Positions 42,084-51,832 of a DNA stretch of 64,000 nucleotides are shown one piece after another. The DNA lies in NCBI RefSeq assembly GCF_947500795.1, contig NZ_CANMTE010000004.1, positions 334,216 to 398,215 of the forward strand. Direction: 5' to 3'. Position 1 is the stretch's first letter. Each line of letters starts with the position of its first letter. The stretch comes from an uncultured Gelidibacter sp. Its GTDB lineage: Bacteria > Bacteroidota > Bacteroidia > Flavobacteriales > Flavobacteriaceae. The notes beneath the pieces were generated by a model. That model did not search any database. It was not told the DNA's origin and worked only from the letters and a program-made list of their open reading frames with translations. The translations under genes were made by a program, and so were the position numbers.

Positions 42084-43316
42084 ATGAAAAAAACAGTTTA
42101 CATAACGCTACTATTAATTTGTCCTTTTATTTCATTTGGGCAAGTAGTTGGTGACTCCATTAATTATGAAGGTCTAAGCAAAGAGATTGAAACCTTAAAA
42201 AAAACAAACGAGACCCTTTTAAATAGCCTTGAAATTACAGGAAAAACCCTGAACGAATTGGTTAGGGACAAAAAAGTTTCAGATGAAACGAAATGGAACA
42301 CGGTAAAGCGAAACATTAATGCATCAGCGCAACTTTACAAAGTGCTTAGTGATGATATCATCAATCTGAAATCGCGATTAACCGACGAAGAATATCAAGG
42401 TTATATTAAATCGTTGAGTAGCATTCAAGAAGGACCATTAGGGTTTTCATTCCAGGAGGTCATTATTGAATCGGCTACTAAAATTGGGATTTTCGATAAA
42501 AAATCTAAGATGGATCGCTTCATCAGTATTGCAAGAAACGTGATGAGCAGTCCGCTTATTGCAAGCATTCCGTTTGTTTCCACCGCAGTAACGGCTTCAA
42601 ATTCTATTTTAGACATTGCTTATGGTTCATCAATGGGCGATAAAAATGCAGATTTAGACCGATTACAAAAGTTTGAAGGTGAGTTGAACAAATACCTAAC
42701 TTACTACACTACTCTTGACAAAGCCAACATTTTAAACCAGTCTTCCAATGGCGACAGAAGAGTGCTTTTAGAAAATCTACAACTCGATCTTTTAAATAAA
42801 TTAAAGAAAGACGCACCACGATTGAATTTCACGGTAGCTGAAAGAAAGACCAATGAAACTATTGATGCCTATTTTAATAGAGTTTTAAGCGCTTTTAATC
42901 ATGAATATAGCATTAAGCATCTTACCGATTTAGAAAATAAATATAAGAATGACAGAGGCGAAATCAACTATTCTGATCTGCTTCAAAAGGAACGTGATGC
43001 CAAATATTATAACAACAACATCTATGGGCTTGTTGAATTGGCTAAAAAATACACGCTGTACTATGAAAATTTCTTTGAAGTAGCTGACAGTTATCAAAAC
43101 AGAATTATTGAAGCGGTAGATTTAGCAAAGGGCAATGGCATTATTGAAGGCAAAAAAGAAAATGGCAAAGTATTAACCGCTGCACAAGTTTATGAGGAAA
43201 TCATAAAAAGCTTAAAGGATAAGAAAGTTGAAAGAGATAACGGGATCAGACATAGCATCAACATTCCTGAATTGAAACAAAAAATGGAACTTGTTGAGGA
43301 ATTTAAACTCATCTAA
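42084..43316 (+). CDS. Secreted hypothetical protein, helical/coiled-coil
   Basis: Intact ORF with signal peptide. Confidence 0.65.
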   Translation: MKKTVYITLLLICPFISFGQVVGDSINYEGLSKEIETLKKTNETLLNSLEITGKTLNELVRDKKVSDETKWNTVKRNINASAQLYKVLSDDIINLKSRLTDEEYQGYIKSLSSIQEGPLGFSFQEVIIESATKIGIFDKKSKMDRFISIARNVMSSPLIASIPFVSTAVTASNSILDIAYGSSMGDKNADLDRLQKFEGELNKYLTYYTTLDKANILNQSSNGDRRVLLENLQLDLLNKLKKDAPRLNFTVAERKTNETIDAYFNRVLSAFNHEYSIKHLTDLENKYKNDRGEINYSDLLQKERDAKYYNNNIYGLVELAKKYTLYYENFFEVADSYQNRIIEAVDLAKGNGIIEGKKENGKVLTAAQVYEEIIKSLKDKKVERDNGIRHSINIPELKQKMELVEEFKLI

Positions 43317-43794
43317 AACCTTAAAATATAGGATTGTGCTCTACATGATTTAAAACCAACTATGCACAACGAGCTTATTTTTGGCTTATGTAATAAACTC
43401 AAACGCGTTTTGACAACAGTCAGGACGCGCTTTTTTTATTTGGTATTTTGAAGGGAAATTTCACAGTAACACACAAACAACAAAACACATAGAATCCACT
43501 TAAATCATAAAAAAACTCGATAACTTCAAAATATTCCCTCATAAATTCCGTATCTTTAAGTATAACAAAGATTCCAATCCAGTTATCATACATGAAGTCC
43601 TTTACAGCATCATTTCCTGATGCCATAATTGTGATTTACCAATCCAAAAGACAGCGCTTCAAAGCATCTAATTGTTATTTTGGAACCTTCAATTCTATAA
43701 AGGTTTGTAATGCATAGGATTTGTGTTCCTCGTTAAATCGTTCGGATTTTGGACACCTTAAAACCATCAATCCTTCCATCTAAAAACTCACGTC

Positions 43795-44244
43795 ATGGCA
43801 AAAATAATATCAGTAGAATTACTCGAGATTCCAGATAAAATCCATGTTGGCGTGAACAACACAGACATCACTGTACTGACTACAATTGATTTTCATGAAA
43901 TGGATATTAAAGGAAATGTGGAGTACTGCCTTCACCTCTTTGTGTATGATGTTCACGGAAAAATTGATCCGCCATTAATCATCTCAAACTGGGACGAAAG
44001 CTATGTGATTTCTATTCAGTCGTCATTAGACAGAAGGGATGATTTTTTAGGGCAAACCACTGTCATGTTTAAGGCGTGTAAACGTCAAGTTACCATCGCA
44101 ACACCCATGATATTGCAATTGGGCTCACTGTCCAGAAGAGGAATTTACCTGACACGTCAATTAGAAATTTTTGCCACTGCTACACCAGCTGTTGGACGTA
44201 TTTCTAAATGGTCTATGCCTTACGAAACGCAAGTGTATCATTAA
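43795..44244 (+). CDS. Hypothetical protein
   Basis: Intact isolated ORF; no family recognised. Confidence 0.55.
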   Translation: MAKIISVELLEIPDKIHVGVNNTDITVLTTIDFHEMDIKGNVEYCLHLFVYDVHGKIDPPLIISNWDESYVISIQSSLDRRDDFLGQTTVMFKACKRQVTIATPMILQLGSLSRRGIYLTRQLEIFATATPAVGRISKWSMPYETQVYH

Positions 44245-44533
44245 GTAAATATCCTTTATTTACAGCTTTAATTATGAGTATTCATGTCATTTAAACTCAT
44301 TCCATGACTTGGATTTTCAATACCCTATCACACCACATCATTTCCTATCAGAAAACACTTTCATAAATATACTTTTAAAACCTACCGAAGAAAATCGTAA
44401 CTTAACATCACTTAATAGTACTTAAAGCCAACACACTCCGCAACGCTGCGATGGCAAAACGGTTTTGAGAATAGTTATGTCAGGTGGAGACCAGAAACCA
44501 CATAAAAAACGGGTAAATTAAAACACTGAACAC

Positions 44534-44746
44534 ATGAAAAAAATATTTTATCTACTTCCTATTTTAGGATTGATGATGGCTTGCAATGAGGAAAAGAAAC
44601 AGCCACCACAGGCCGTTGAAGTAGACAAAGAGCAAACTGAAGCACTCGAAAAATCTATTGAAAATCTTGATGAATTAATGGAATCTACAGAATTTGAAAT
44701 GGAAAGAAACCAAGCCGAAATAGACTCCTTATTAAACACCCTTTAA
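44534..44746 (+). CDS. Small acidic lipoprotein
   Basis: Lipobox (LGLMMACNE); 10 bp upstream of the next ORF. Confidence 0.6.
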   Translation: MKKIFYLLPILGLMMACNEEKKQPPQAVEVDKEQTEALEKSIENLDELMESTEFEMERNQAEIDSLLNTL

Positions 44747-44756
44747 AGATAAAGCC

Positions 44757-45305
44757 ATGAAAAAAATATTAATAATAGCGCTGCCATTCTTTATTTTCAA
44801 CACGTATGTGTTTGCTCAAGAACAAGGCAAAGGTAAAGGTCAACAAAAGCAACACGTAGAGCACGCTCAGAATCAAGGGCAAGAAAAATCAGCCAAAGAA
44901 AAAGCTGGACATGAGAAAGACAATCATAAGCGACAGGCAGAGAAAATGAAGAATGAACCTCAAGGCAATGCTTATGGTAAAAACAAAAATGGTTTAGAAG
45001 GAAAAGCATTCGGACAACAACGCGCTTTTGACGCTAAAAACAGCGCTATAAAGAAAAGTAATTATGCCGAGCAGAGAATTAAGGGCCACGATGACAGAAT
45101 TAAGGATAATGAAGATCGTATAAAAGCAGCGAAGGAAAAGGTTAAAGAACAACGAAAAATGGGCAAAATTTCTGCAGAGGAAGAGAAGATGAAAAATGAA
45201 AAAATTAAACTTGCCGAAGAAAAAGTAAAGCGCATGAAGGATCTTGTAGAGAAGAACAAAAAAGAACTCAAAGATTTAAAGGAAGAACTTAAAAAAACTG
45301 AGTAA
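44757..45305 (+). CDS. Secreted Lys/Glu/Gln-rich coiled-coil protein
   Basis: Signal peptide, then strongly charged helical repeats. Confidence 0.65.
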   Translation: MKKILIIALPFFIFNTYVFAQEQGKGKGQQKQHVEHAQNQGQEKSAKEKAGHEKDNHKRQAEKMKNEPQGNAYGKNKNGLEGKAFGQQRAFDAKNSAIKKSNYAEQRIKGHDDRIKDNEDRIKAAKEKVKEQRKMGKISAEEEKMKNEKIKLAEEKVKRMKDLVEKNKKELKDLKEELKKTE

Positions 45306-45334
45306 GATTAACATTCAGTACAGTTGGTAAAATC

Positions 45335-45382
45335 GCTAGTATGTAGTCAACCCTTGTGGGTTAACGATATACTAGCTTTTTA
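45335..45382 (+). terminator. Terminator-like hairpin
   Basis: GCTAGTAT...ATACTAGC outer arms with internal CAACCC-TTGT-GGGTT stem and T-run. Confidence 0.65.
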
Positions 45383-45681
45383 ATTTCTATGATGTTTTTA
45401 AGTCCATGATTGGCGATGATGTGCAGTTGGTGGTACAGAATTTTAAAGACCATTTTAGAGAACTGGACTTTTTAAAATAAAAGATCTTTAGATGAATTTT
45501 AGTGCAAAAAAACCTTCCTACTTCAAAATATTTTAAAAAATAATGGAGTAACTTTAGCTATAGAAGCAGACGAAACCACAATCGGTTCGGAATAAAGTAC
45601 AAGAATTTGGCCTAAAGGAGCATACTCTTTGAATGCGCATTTCAGGTGACAAGCAATTTAAAATCTTAAACATTAGAACAC

Positions 45682-46191
45682 ATGATCAAGCAAGCTTTAA
45701 TGGCCGAATTTCAACATGAAGCCGAAAATACAAGAAAACTATTATCTATGATTCCAGATAGCGCTTTGGACTATCGCCCACAACCACAACTATGGTCCGT
45801 AGCTGAATTGGCATCGCATATTGCTGAAGTCTACAATTGGTACGACGTAACTTTTAATAAAGATCAATTTGAAATGAGCGGCTATACGTATGATAAAGGC
45901 GACATTAGCAAAAGCGCCAATATTTTAGAAAAATTTGAGGCGAACGTAAAAGCAGCACAACAGGCTATTGAAAAGTCAGATGAATCTCAATACATGAATG
46001 AATGGACGATGACCATGAACGGCAAAACAAGTTTTCCTGCAATGCCTAAAGTGCAGGTGATTAGAGGTTTTTTATATAATCATTTATACCATCATAGAGG
46101 AGAGATGGTTTCACATTTAAGAGCCACTGGCAACAAAGTGCCATCTATGTACGGCCCTACATATGAAGACTCTCAACAGATGGGACAATAA
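45682..46191 (+). CDS. DinB-family protein
   Basis: RPQPQLWSVAELASHIAEVYNW...FLYNHLYHHRGEMVSHLRATG. Confidence 0.9.
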   Translation: MIKQALMAEFQHEAENTRKLLSMIPDSALDYRPQPQLWSVAELASHIAEVYNWYDVTFNKDQFEMSGYTYDKGDISKSANILEKFEANVKAAQQAIEKSDESQYMNEWTMTMNGKTSFPAMPKVQVIRGFLYNHLYHHRGEMVSHLRATGNKVPSMYGPTYEDSQQMGQ

Positions 46192-46220
46192 CCATCACTA
46201 ATTTTACAAAAAAAGACCCT

Positions 46221-46661
46221 ATGGCAACGGTTAATGTATATCTAACATTTGATGGCACTTGTGAGGCTGCCTTCAATTTTTACCGCTCTGTTTTTGGAGG
46301 GGAATTTCAACATATTGGACGTTTTACGGAAATGCCTAAGGATGAAAACTGTGCATCTATAAGTGAGGAAGATGGCAATAAAATCATGCATGTTTCTCTT
46401 CCCATCAGCAGCGCATCTATTTTAATGGGAAGCGACGCTGCTGGCGGCTGGGCGCCTAATTTAATTCATGGGAATAATTTTTCCGTTTCAATTTCTGCTG
46501 AAAGCAAAGCGGAAGCCGACACTCTATTTGATAGCTTATCAGAAGGTGGCACTCTAACGATGCCGATGGCCAAAACTTTTTGGGGCTCTTATTTTGGTAT
46601 GTTTACGGATAAATTTGGCATTAATTGGATGGTGAATTTTGACGAACACCTACCGCATTAA
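46221..46661 (+). CDS. VOC (glyoxalase-like) family protein
   Basis: VYLTFDGTCEAAFNFYRSVFGGEF...FWGSYFGMFTDKFGINWMVNF. Confidence 0.92.
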   Translation: MATVNVYLTFDGTCEAAFNFYRSVFGGEFQHIGRFTEMPKDENCASISEEDGNKIMHVSLPISSASILMGSDAAGGWAPNLIHGNNFSVSISAESKAEADTLFDSLSEGGTLTMPMAKTFWGSYFGMFTDKFGINWMVNFDEHLPH

Positions 46662-46669
46662 AATCAACA

Positions 46670-47095
46670 ATGGCAAAAAACAAAACAGAGTACACTTCTG
46701 AAAGCGTCGTAGAATTTATCGAGGCCTTTGCAAATACTGAGCAAAAAAAGAAAGATAGTTTTGAACTCATCAGACTCATGACCGACCTCTCGGGTTTTGA
46801 GCCAAAAATGTGGGGCCCGAGTATTATCGGGTTTGGTAACTACCACTACACATATGCCAGCGGCCATGAAGGCGATGCTCCTATTATTGGATTTTCGCCT
46901 CGGAAATCGGCCATTTCACTCTACGTTTATACCGGATTAGAGGCACATGCGTATTTGTTGGAAAATCTCGGTAAATTCAAAAAAGGGAAAGCCTGTATCT
47001 ACATCAAAAAACTTTCTGACATCCATCAAGATCAACTTAAACAACTAATAAAAGAAACCATCACTTATAGCACTACAACCTATGGGGAACATTAA
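46670..47095 (+). CDS. DUF1801 domain-containing protein
   Basis: MTDLSGFEPKMWGPSIIGFGNYHYTYASGHEGDAPIIGFSPRK. Confidence 0.9.
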   Translation: MAKNKTEYTSESVVEFIEAFANTEQKKKDSFELIRLMTDLSGFEPKMWGPSIIGFGNYHYTYASGHEGDAPIIGFSPRKSAISLYVYTGLEAHAYLLENLGKFKKGKACIYIKKLSDIHQDQLKQLIKETITYSTTTYGEH

Positions 47096-47570
47096 AATCG
47101 AAATTAAATGGGCATTACTATTTGTTGCCATGTCTTTACTTTGGATGGTATTGGAGAAATTGGCAGGACTCCACAGCACCCACATTGATAAGCATATGTA
47201 TTTGACCAACTTGTTTTTTATACCTGCAATATTGGTTTATATCGCGGCTTTAAAGGACAAGAAGAAAAAAGACTATAACGGACAGATGTCTTATAAACAA
47301 GGTTTTATTTCGGGACTCATCATCACGGCCATTGTAGCCCTTTTTGCGCCTTTTACGCAATGGATTATTTCCACCATCATTACTCCCGAATACTTCCCAA
47401 ATGTCATCGCATATTCCGTAAAAATAGGTTATCACAGCTCTTTGGAAGAAGCACAGGCATTCTTTAATCTTCAAAACTATATGGTTCAAAGTGTGGTAGG
47501 CGCCCTTGTAATGGGCGTTGTAACCGCTGCCGTAGTGGCGTATTTTGTGAGAACCAAACCAACAGTATAA
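47082..47570 (+). CDS. DUF4199 domain-containing membrane protein
   Basis: Four TM segments; YKQGFISGLIITAIVALFAPFTQWI. Confidence 0.85.
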   Translation: MGNIKIEIKWALLFVAMSLLWMVLEKLAGLHSTHIDKHMYLTNLFFIPAILVYIAALKDKKKKDYNGQMSYKQGFISGLIITAIVALFAPFTQWIISTIITPEYFPNVIAYSVKIGYHSSLEEAQAFFNLQNYMVQSVVGALVMGVVTAAVVAYFVRTKPTV

Positions 47571-47678
47571 AAAATGCTTAGTGCTGTGGAAATTAGTTCA
47601 AAAAAGTCTACTTTTCAGTTTCAACACAACACCTATTTTTAACCAGAAGAACTTTAATCAACCTGTAAAACGCAACCT

Positions 47679-48263
47679 TTGAAAAAACGCTATATCCTCT
47701 TCTTAGCCATTCCGCTTCTCATAGTAATTGGGGTTTTTGCTTACAAGAATAACACTACTGTTACCAGCTATGAAGTTGGACAGGAAATTGACAGTTTTAA
47801 TGGCGTAGCGGTGTATTATAATGGGAATGTTGGCAATGTTGAAGGCAGACAATTGGCACCTGACGGTTATAATCTGGGTCTCAAATACCAATGTGTGGAG
47901 TTTGTAAAACGCTATTATTACGAGGCGTTGCATCATAAAATGCCGAACAGTTATGGGCATGCCAAAGACTTTTTTATCGCTTCCATAAAAGACGGGAAAA
48001 AGAACCCACAGCGAAATTTAACACAGTTTACAAATCCGAGTAAATCCAAACCGAAAGTCAATGATTTGGTTGTTTACTCAGGAACAAGATTCAACCCATA
48101 CGGACACGTCTCAATTATTTCCAAGGTATCCGACACTAACATTGAGATCATTCAACAGAATCCGGGACCTTATGCCAGTAGCAGAGCCACTTACAAACTC
48201 AGTCGCATCAATGGGAAATGGCGCATCAACAACGATCAAATTTTAGGTTGGCTTAGAAAATAG
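47679..48263 (+). CDS. CHAP domain-containing protein
   Basis: CVEFVKRYY, NDLVVYSGTRFNPYGHVSIISKV motifs; N-terminal signal/TM. Confidence 0.85.
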   Translation: MKKRYILFLAIPLLIVIGVFAYKNNTTVTSYEVGQEIDSFNGVAVYYNGNVGNVEGRQLAPDGYNLGLKYQCVEFVKRYYYEALHHKMPNSYGHAKDFFIASIKDGKKNPQRNLTQFTNPSKSKPKVNDLVVYSGTRFNPYGHVSIISKVSDTNIEIIQQNPGPYASSRATYKLSRINGKWRINNDQILGWLRK

Positions 48264-48456
48264 CCTTTTTATGATCTGTTCAACCACACACGACCTACAG
48301 ATTCAGGATATTAAAAATTTCTTCCGTTAATTTGCACAGCAATACTAAAAGTTGGCATTGCAATACTACTTTTGTGATGAACATGATGTGCAGCAACGCA
48401 GTTTATTCCCATTGAGGAACATGAAGATTAGGTAATTTAGAGAACAGTGAAAAAGG
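48087..48456 (+). repeat. Left copy of a 370-bp direct repeat
   Basis: Aligns without gaps to 51463-51832 at a constant offset of 3376; 11 mismatches counted by eye. Confidence 0.95.
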
Positions 48457-48795
48457 CCATCCAGCCCGTTCAGTCAAGTGTCAAATATGCCTCTTTAGGG
48501 TTTTAGCCAAAGCCTTATCGCATAATTTTAATTCTAACGTCTTTCCCGGTTTGAATACACTCTTTCCTTTTTTAAGTGTTTTAGGTTGCAAATTTATACC
48601 TCTAGCAATATATTTTCTTTCGGAAAATTACTATTTCGCACAACTATTTTATGCAATTTATTAACATTTACTAGCGGAATTTCGATAGATTTTAAAATTA
48701 ATTTGTATTTTTCAAATTGCTAAATGAATTAATAAAATTGTTCGAATTTAGCCATTTCATAAATAACAGGATTTTTCAGATAATCTCATATTAAA

Positions 48796-49359
48796 ATGTC
48801 CAATAAGAAAAGATTAAAACAAAAACTGAAAACTTCTTTAGAGTTTTCTAAGAACCTATTTGTAACAGGTGCTATCACAGAAACTAGTCCTAAAGTTGAG
48901 CTTGAGATATGCCGGCATATCCCTAGGAATAGGGATGTTATTATAGTAGAATTTGGTATGGGACATGGTAATATAACAAAGGCAATTCTTAATAAAATCT
49001 CACCAAATTCTAAGTTATATTCTTTTGAAGTTAATAAAGAATTCTGTGATTATGTTCGAAAATCAATTCCAGATGAGAGACTCGAAATTATAACCGATGG
49101 GGCTGAAAATATGAGTAAACTTATAAATGAAAAAATTGATGGTATTATTTCTTCAATTCCCTTTTCGTTTTTTTCAAAAGAAAAAGGAATGAGTATTATC
49201 CAAAATGCCTATGACTCTTTGTCAACTGAAGCATATTACAGTCAAGTTTTGTACACCAAATTTAATTTCAAAAAGTTTCAAATGATATTCGACGTTTGTG
49301 AAATTAAAAAGTTCTATGGAATTCCAACGGAATATATTTATCATTGTCAAAAAAAATAA
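48796..49359 (+). CDS. SAM-dependent methyltransferase (phospholipid N-methyltransferase/rRNA dimethylase-like)
   Basis: EFGMGHGNITKAILNKI motif I and an SSIPFSFF segment. Confidence 0.75.
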   Translation: MSNKKRLKQKLKTSLEFSKNLFVTGAITETSPKVELEICRHIPRNRDVIIVEFGMGHGNITKAILNKISPNSKLYSFEVNKEFCDYVRKSIPDERLEIITDGAENMSKLINEKIDGIISSIPFSFFSKEKGMSIIQNAYDSLSTEAYYSQVLYTKFNFKKFQMIFDVCEIKKFYGIPTEYIYHCQKK

Positions 49360-49432
49360 AACTTTCAGAAATCAGGTTATATCCAAAGTTAGAATATCAA
49401 ATAAAATTTTAAAACGAGAATATAAATCAACA

Positions 49433-51286
49433 ATGGAGTCTAAAAATAAACTCACCACAATTTCAATTTTCGTTTTCGTTCAGGCAATACTACCTATAAT
49501 TGCAATTATTATTTATCAACAATCTTATTTATTAAAACCAGAACTTATCATAGCTCACTTATTTGTGGTTTTTTTATTGAATTCTGCAATTACAGGATTA
49601 GGTCTGGTGTTTTTGACAAGGCAATTTATTGATTATAAAAGTTATACAAAATACTTAGTTGCAAGTTTATTTGGCATATTAAATGTCATCTTATATTATA
49701 CTTATCTATTTGCTTTCTCAGGCCAACATTTCAATTCTAATATATTTACCTTAGAAATGGTTCTGGGATACCTCAAATATCTCGATCAACTTGTCGCCAA
49801 CTTTTCGATTAATCCCATTTTAGTTTACGTCATTTTATTAGTCATCCCAATTTTAATTTTTTCAGGAATCCTATTGCTTACCAATTCCATATATCTTCTT
49901 ATGGTAAGCCTTAAAAAATTAATTCAGAGACATCATTTCAATAGCCCGTCGAAGGTAATTAAATATAGAATCATTGGATTTTTACTGTTCGTTGGATTCT
50001 CTTTAGGAGTAATTTCGGCTATTTCTCCTAAAATACCCTATTTCTTGTTCCGTGCCAAAGAACCAATCGCTACCGTTTTCATCAAGAATGATCCTTTTGA
50101 CGGAAAGCTTCTAAAGGACAATAACAAAGGTATCGAAGTAAGAAATTCGTATCCAAAAAACATCGATTTTCAGAAAAAAAATGTTATAATAATTGTTATA
50201 GATGCATTGCGTGCTGATCATTTGAGTCTGTTTGGATATGAAAGAGAAACGACCCCTTTTTTAGATAGCCTTTATGCCTCAGGTAACCTGCGCAAGATAG
50301 ATTTGTCCTTTGCTGTTGTTGCAGAGTCATACAAAGGGATTAATGCGATATTAAGATCTAAAATATGGGCCAATTTAGGGAAGAACGATTTCTCCTTGCA
50401 ACATCTCTTAAAAGATCAAGGATATGAACTCAATTTTATTTTATCTGGAGACCATACCAATTTTGATGGGTTAAAATATTCTTATGGAGATGATAGCGAT
50501 TTCAATACTTATCTAGATGGCGCAATCACTAAAAAATATTCAGACCCCAATGATGACCGAATCATATGGGAAGGTCTTGAAACCATATCTAATTATAACA
50601 AGAACCCTTCTTATTTTCATTTTCATCTTATGTCAGTCCATAACTTAGGATTAAGACTGAATAAATTCAAAAATTACACTCCGGCAGCTAATACAACTTT
50701 TGATGTTGAAAATTATACAAATGGGTATGACAATGGTGTATTACAAGCGGATAATAATATAAAGGATATTTTCAGTAGTTTATCTGAAAAAGGCTATCTA
50801 CAAAACAGTATTGTAGTTATAACTGGAGATCATGGTGAGTCTTTAGGTGAAAAAGGAAAATTTGGACATGGTCGTAGTATATATACCAACCAAATTCTAA
50901 CACCTATTCTAATTTATGATTCTGAAAATGCTGAATACAAGAATACGAGCTATGCAAGTTCAATAGATATTGCACCAACAATAGTTGATCGATTGGGCTT
51001 GCCAATCCCCCAATCTTGGGAAGGGATTTCATTATTTAGTGATACATTCGACAGGGAATTTACATATCACCAACAAGGAACTCAGTATGCAATCATACAT
51101 AGCTTAGAAGATATGAGGTACAAATTGATATATGATAGCAGTACTAGTAAGAAAGAGCTTTTTGAATTAAATTCTGATTTGTACGAGACTAAAAATTTAA
51201 TTGACTCCTTAGATACTAATTATATTAATAATTTAATATGGTATATGAGTGAATTTAATTTAGATGTCAATAAATTATATAAATAG
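49433..51286 (+). CDS. LTA-synthase-like sulfatase/phosphotransferase membrane protein
   Basis: N-terminal TM segments; NVIIIVIDALRADHLSLFGYERETTPFLDSL; ITGDHGESLGEKGKFGHG. ATG at 49433 preferred. Confidence 0.85.
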   Translation: MESKNKLTTISIFVFVQAILPIIAIIIYQQSYLLKPELIIAHLFVVFLLNSAITGLGLVFLTRQFIDYKSYTKYLVASLFGILNVILYYTYLFAFSGQHFNSNIFTLEMVLGYLKYLDQLVANFSINPILVYVILLVIPILIFSGILLLTNSIYLLMVSLKKLIQRHHFNSPSKVIKYRIIGFLLFVGFSLGVISAISPKIPYFLFRAKEPIATVFIKNDPFDGKLLKDNNKGIEVRNSYPKNIDFQKKNVIIIVIDALRADHLSLFGYERETTPFLDSLYASGNLRKIDLSFAVVAESYKGINAILRSKIWANLGKNDFSLQHLLKDQGYELNFILSGDHTNFDGLKYSYGDDSDFNTYLDGAITKKYSDPNDDRIIWEGLETISNYNKNPSYFHFHLMSVHNLGLRLNKFKNYTPAANTTFDVENYTNGYDNGVLQADNNIKDIFSSLSEKGYLQNSIVVITGDHGESLGEKGKFGHGRSIYTNQILTPILIYDSENAEYKNTSYASSIDIAPTIVDRLGLPIPQSWEGISLFSDTFDREFTYHQQGTQYAIIHSLEDMRYKLIYDSSTSKKELFELNSDLYETKNLIDSLDTNYINNLIWYMSEFNLDVNKLYK

Positions 51287-51462
51287 TAACTGCAATCTCT
51301 TATTCCGGTGTCCAAGATTATTTAAAAATCATCCCATTTCAACTTAGATTTTGAGGTATTGGTCCAATATTAATTAGGACGATATAGTCTAAGAGACATC
51401 AAACAAAATAAATTACTGTTTTAGCATTACTAGCAACTATTATCCTCCTAAAAACCAACATC

Positions 51463-51832
51463 AGATTTAACCAATACGGACACGTCTCAATTATTTCCAA
51501 GGTATCAGACACTAACATTGAGATCATTCAACAGAATCCGGGACCTTATGCCAGTAGTAGAGCCACTTACAAACTCAGTCGCATCAATGGGAAATGGCGC
51601 ATTAACAACGACCAAATTTTAGGTTGGCTTAGAAAATAGCCTTTTTATCATCTGTTCAACCACACACGACCTACAGATTCAGGATATTAAAAATTTCTTC
51701 CGTTAATTTGTACAGCAATACCAAAAGTTGGCAGTGCAATACTACTTTTGTGATGAACGTGATGTGCAGCAACGCAGTTTATTCCCATTGAGGAACATGA
51801 AGATTAGGTAATTTAGAGAACAGTGAAAAAGG
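51463..51832 (+). repeat. Right copy of the 370-bp direct repeat, including a CHAP gene 3' fragment
   Basis: Encodes RFNQYGHVSIISKVSDTNIEIIQQNPGPYASSRATYKLSRINGKWRINNDQILGWLRK-stop without the rest of the gene. Confidence 0.95.

Noticed and set aside
43420-43626. 68-aa minus-strand ORF
   Set aside because: Composition typical of intergenic chance ORFs; unsupported.
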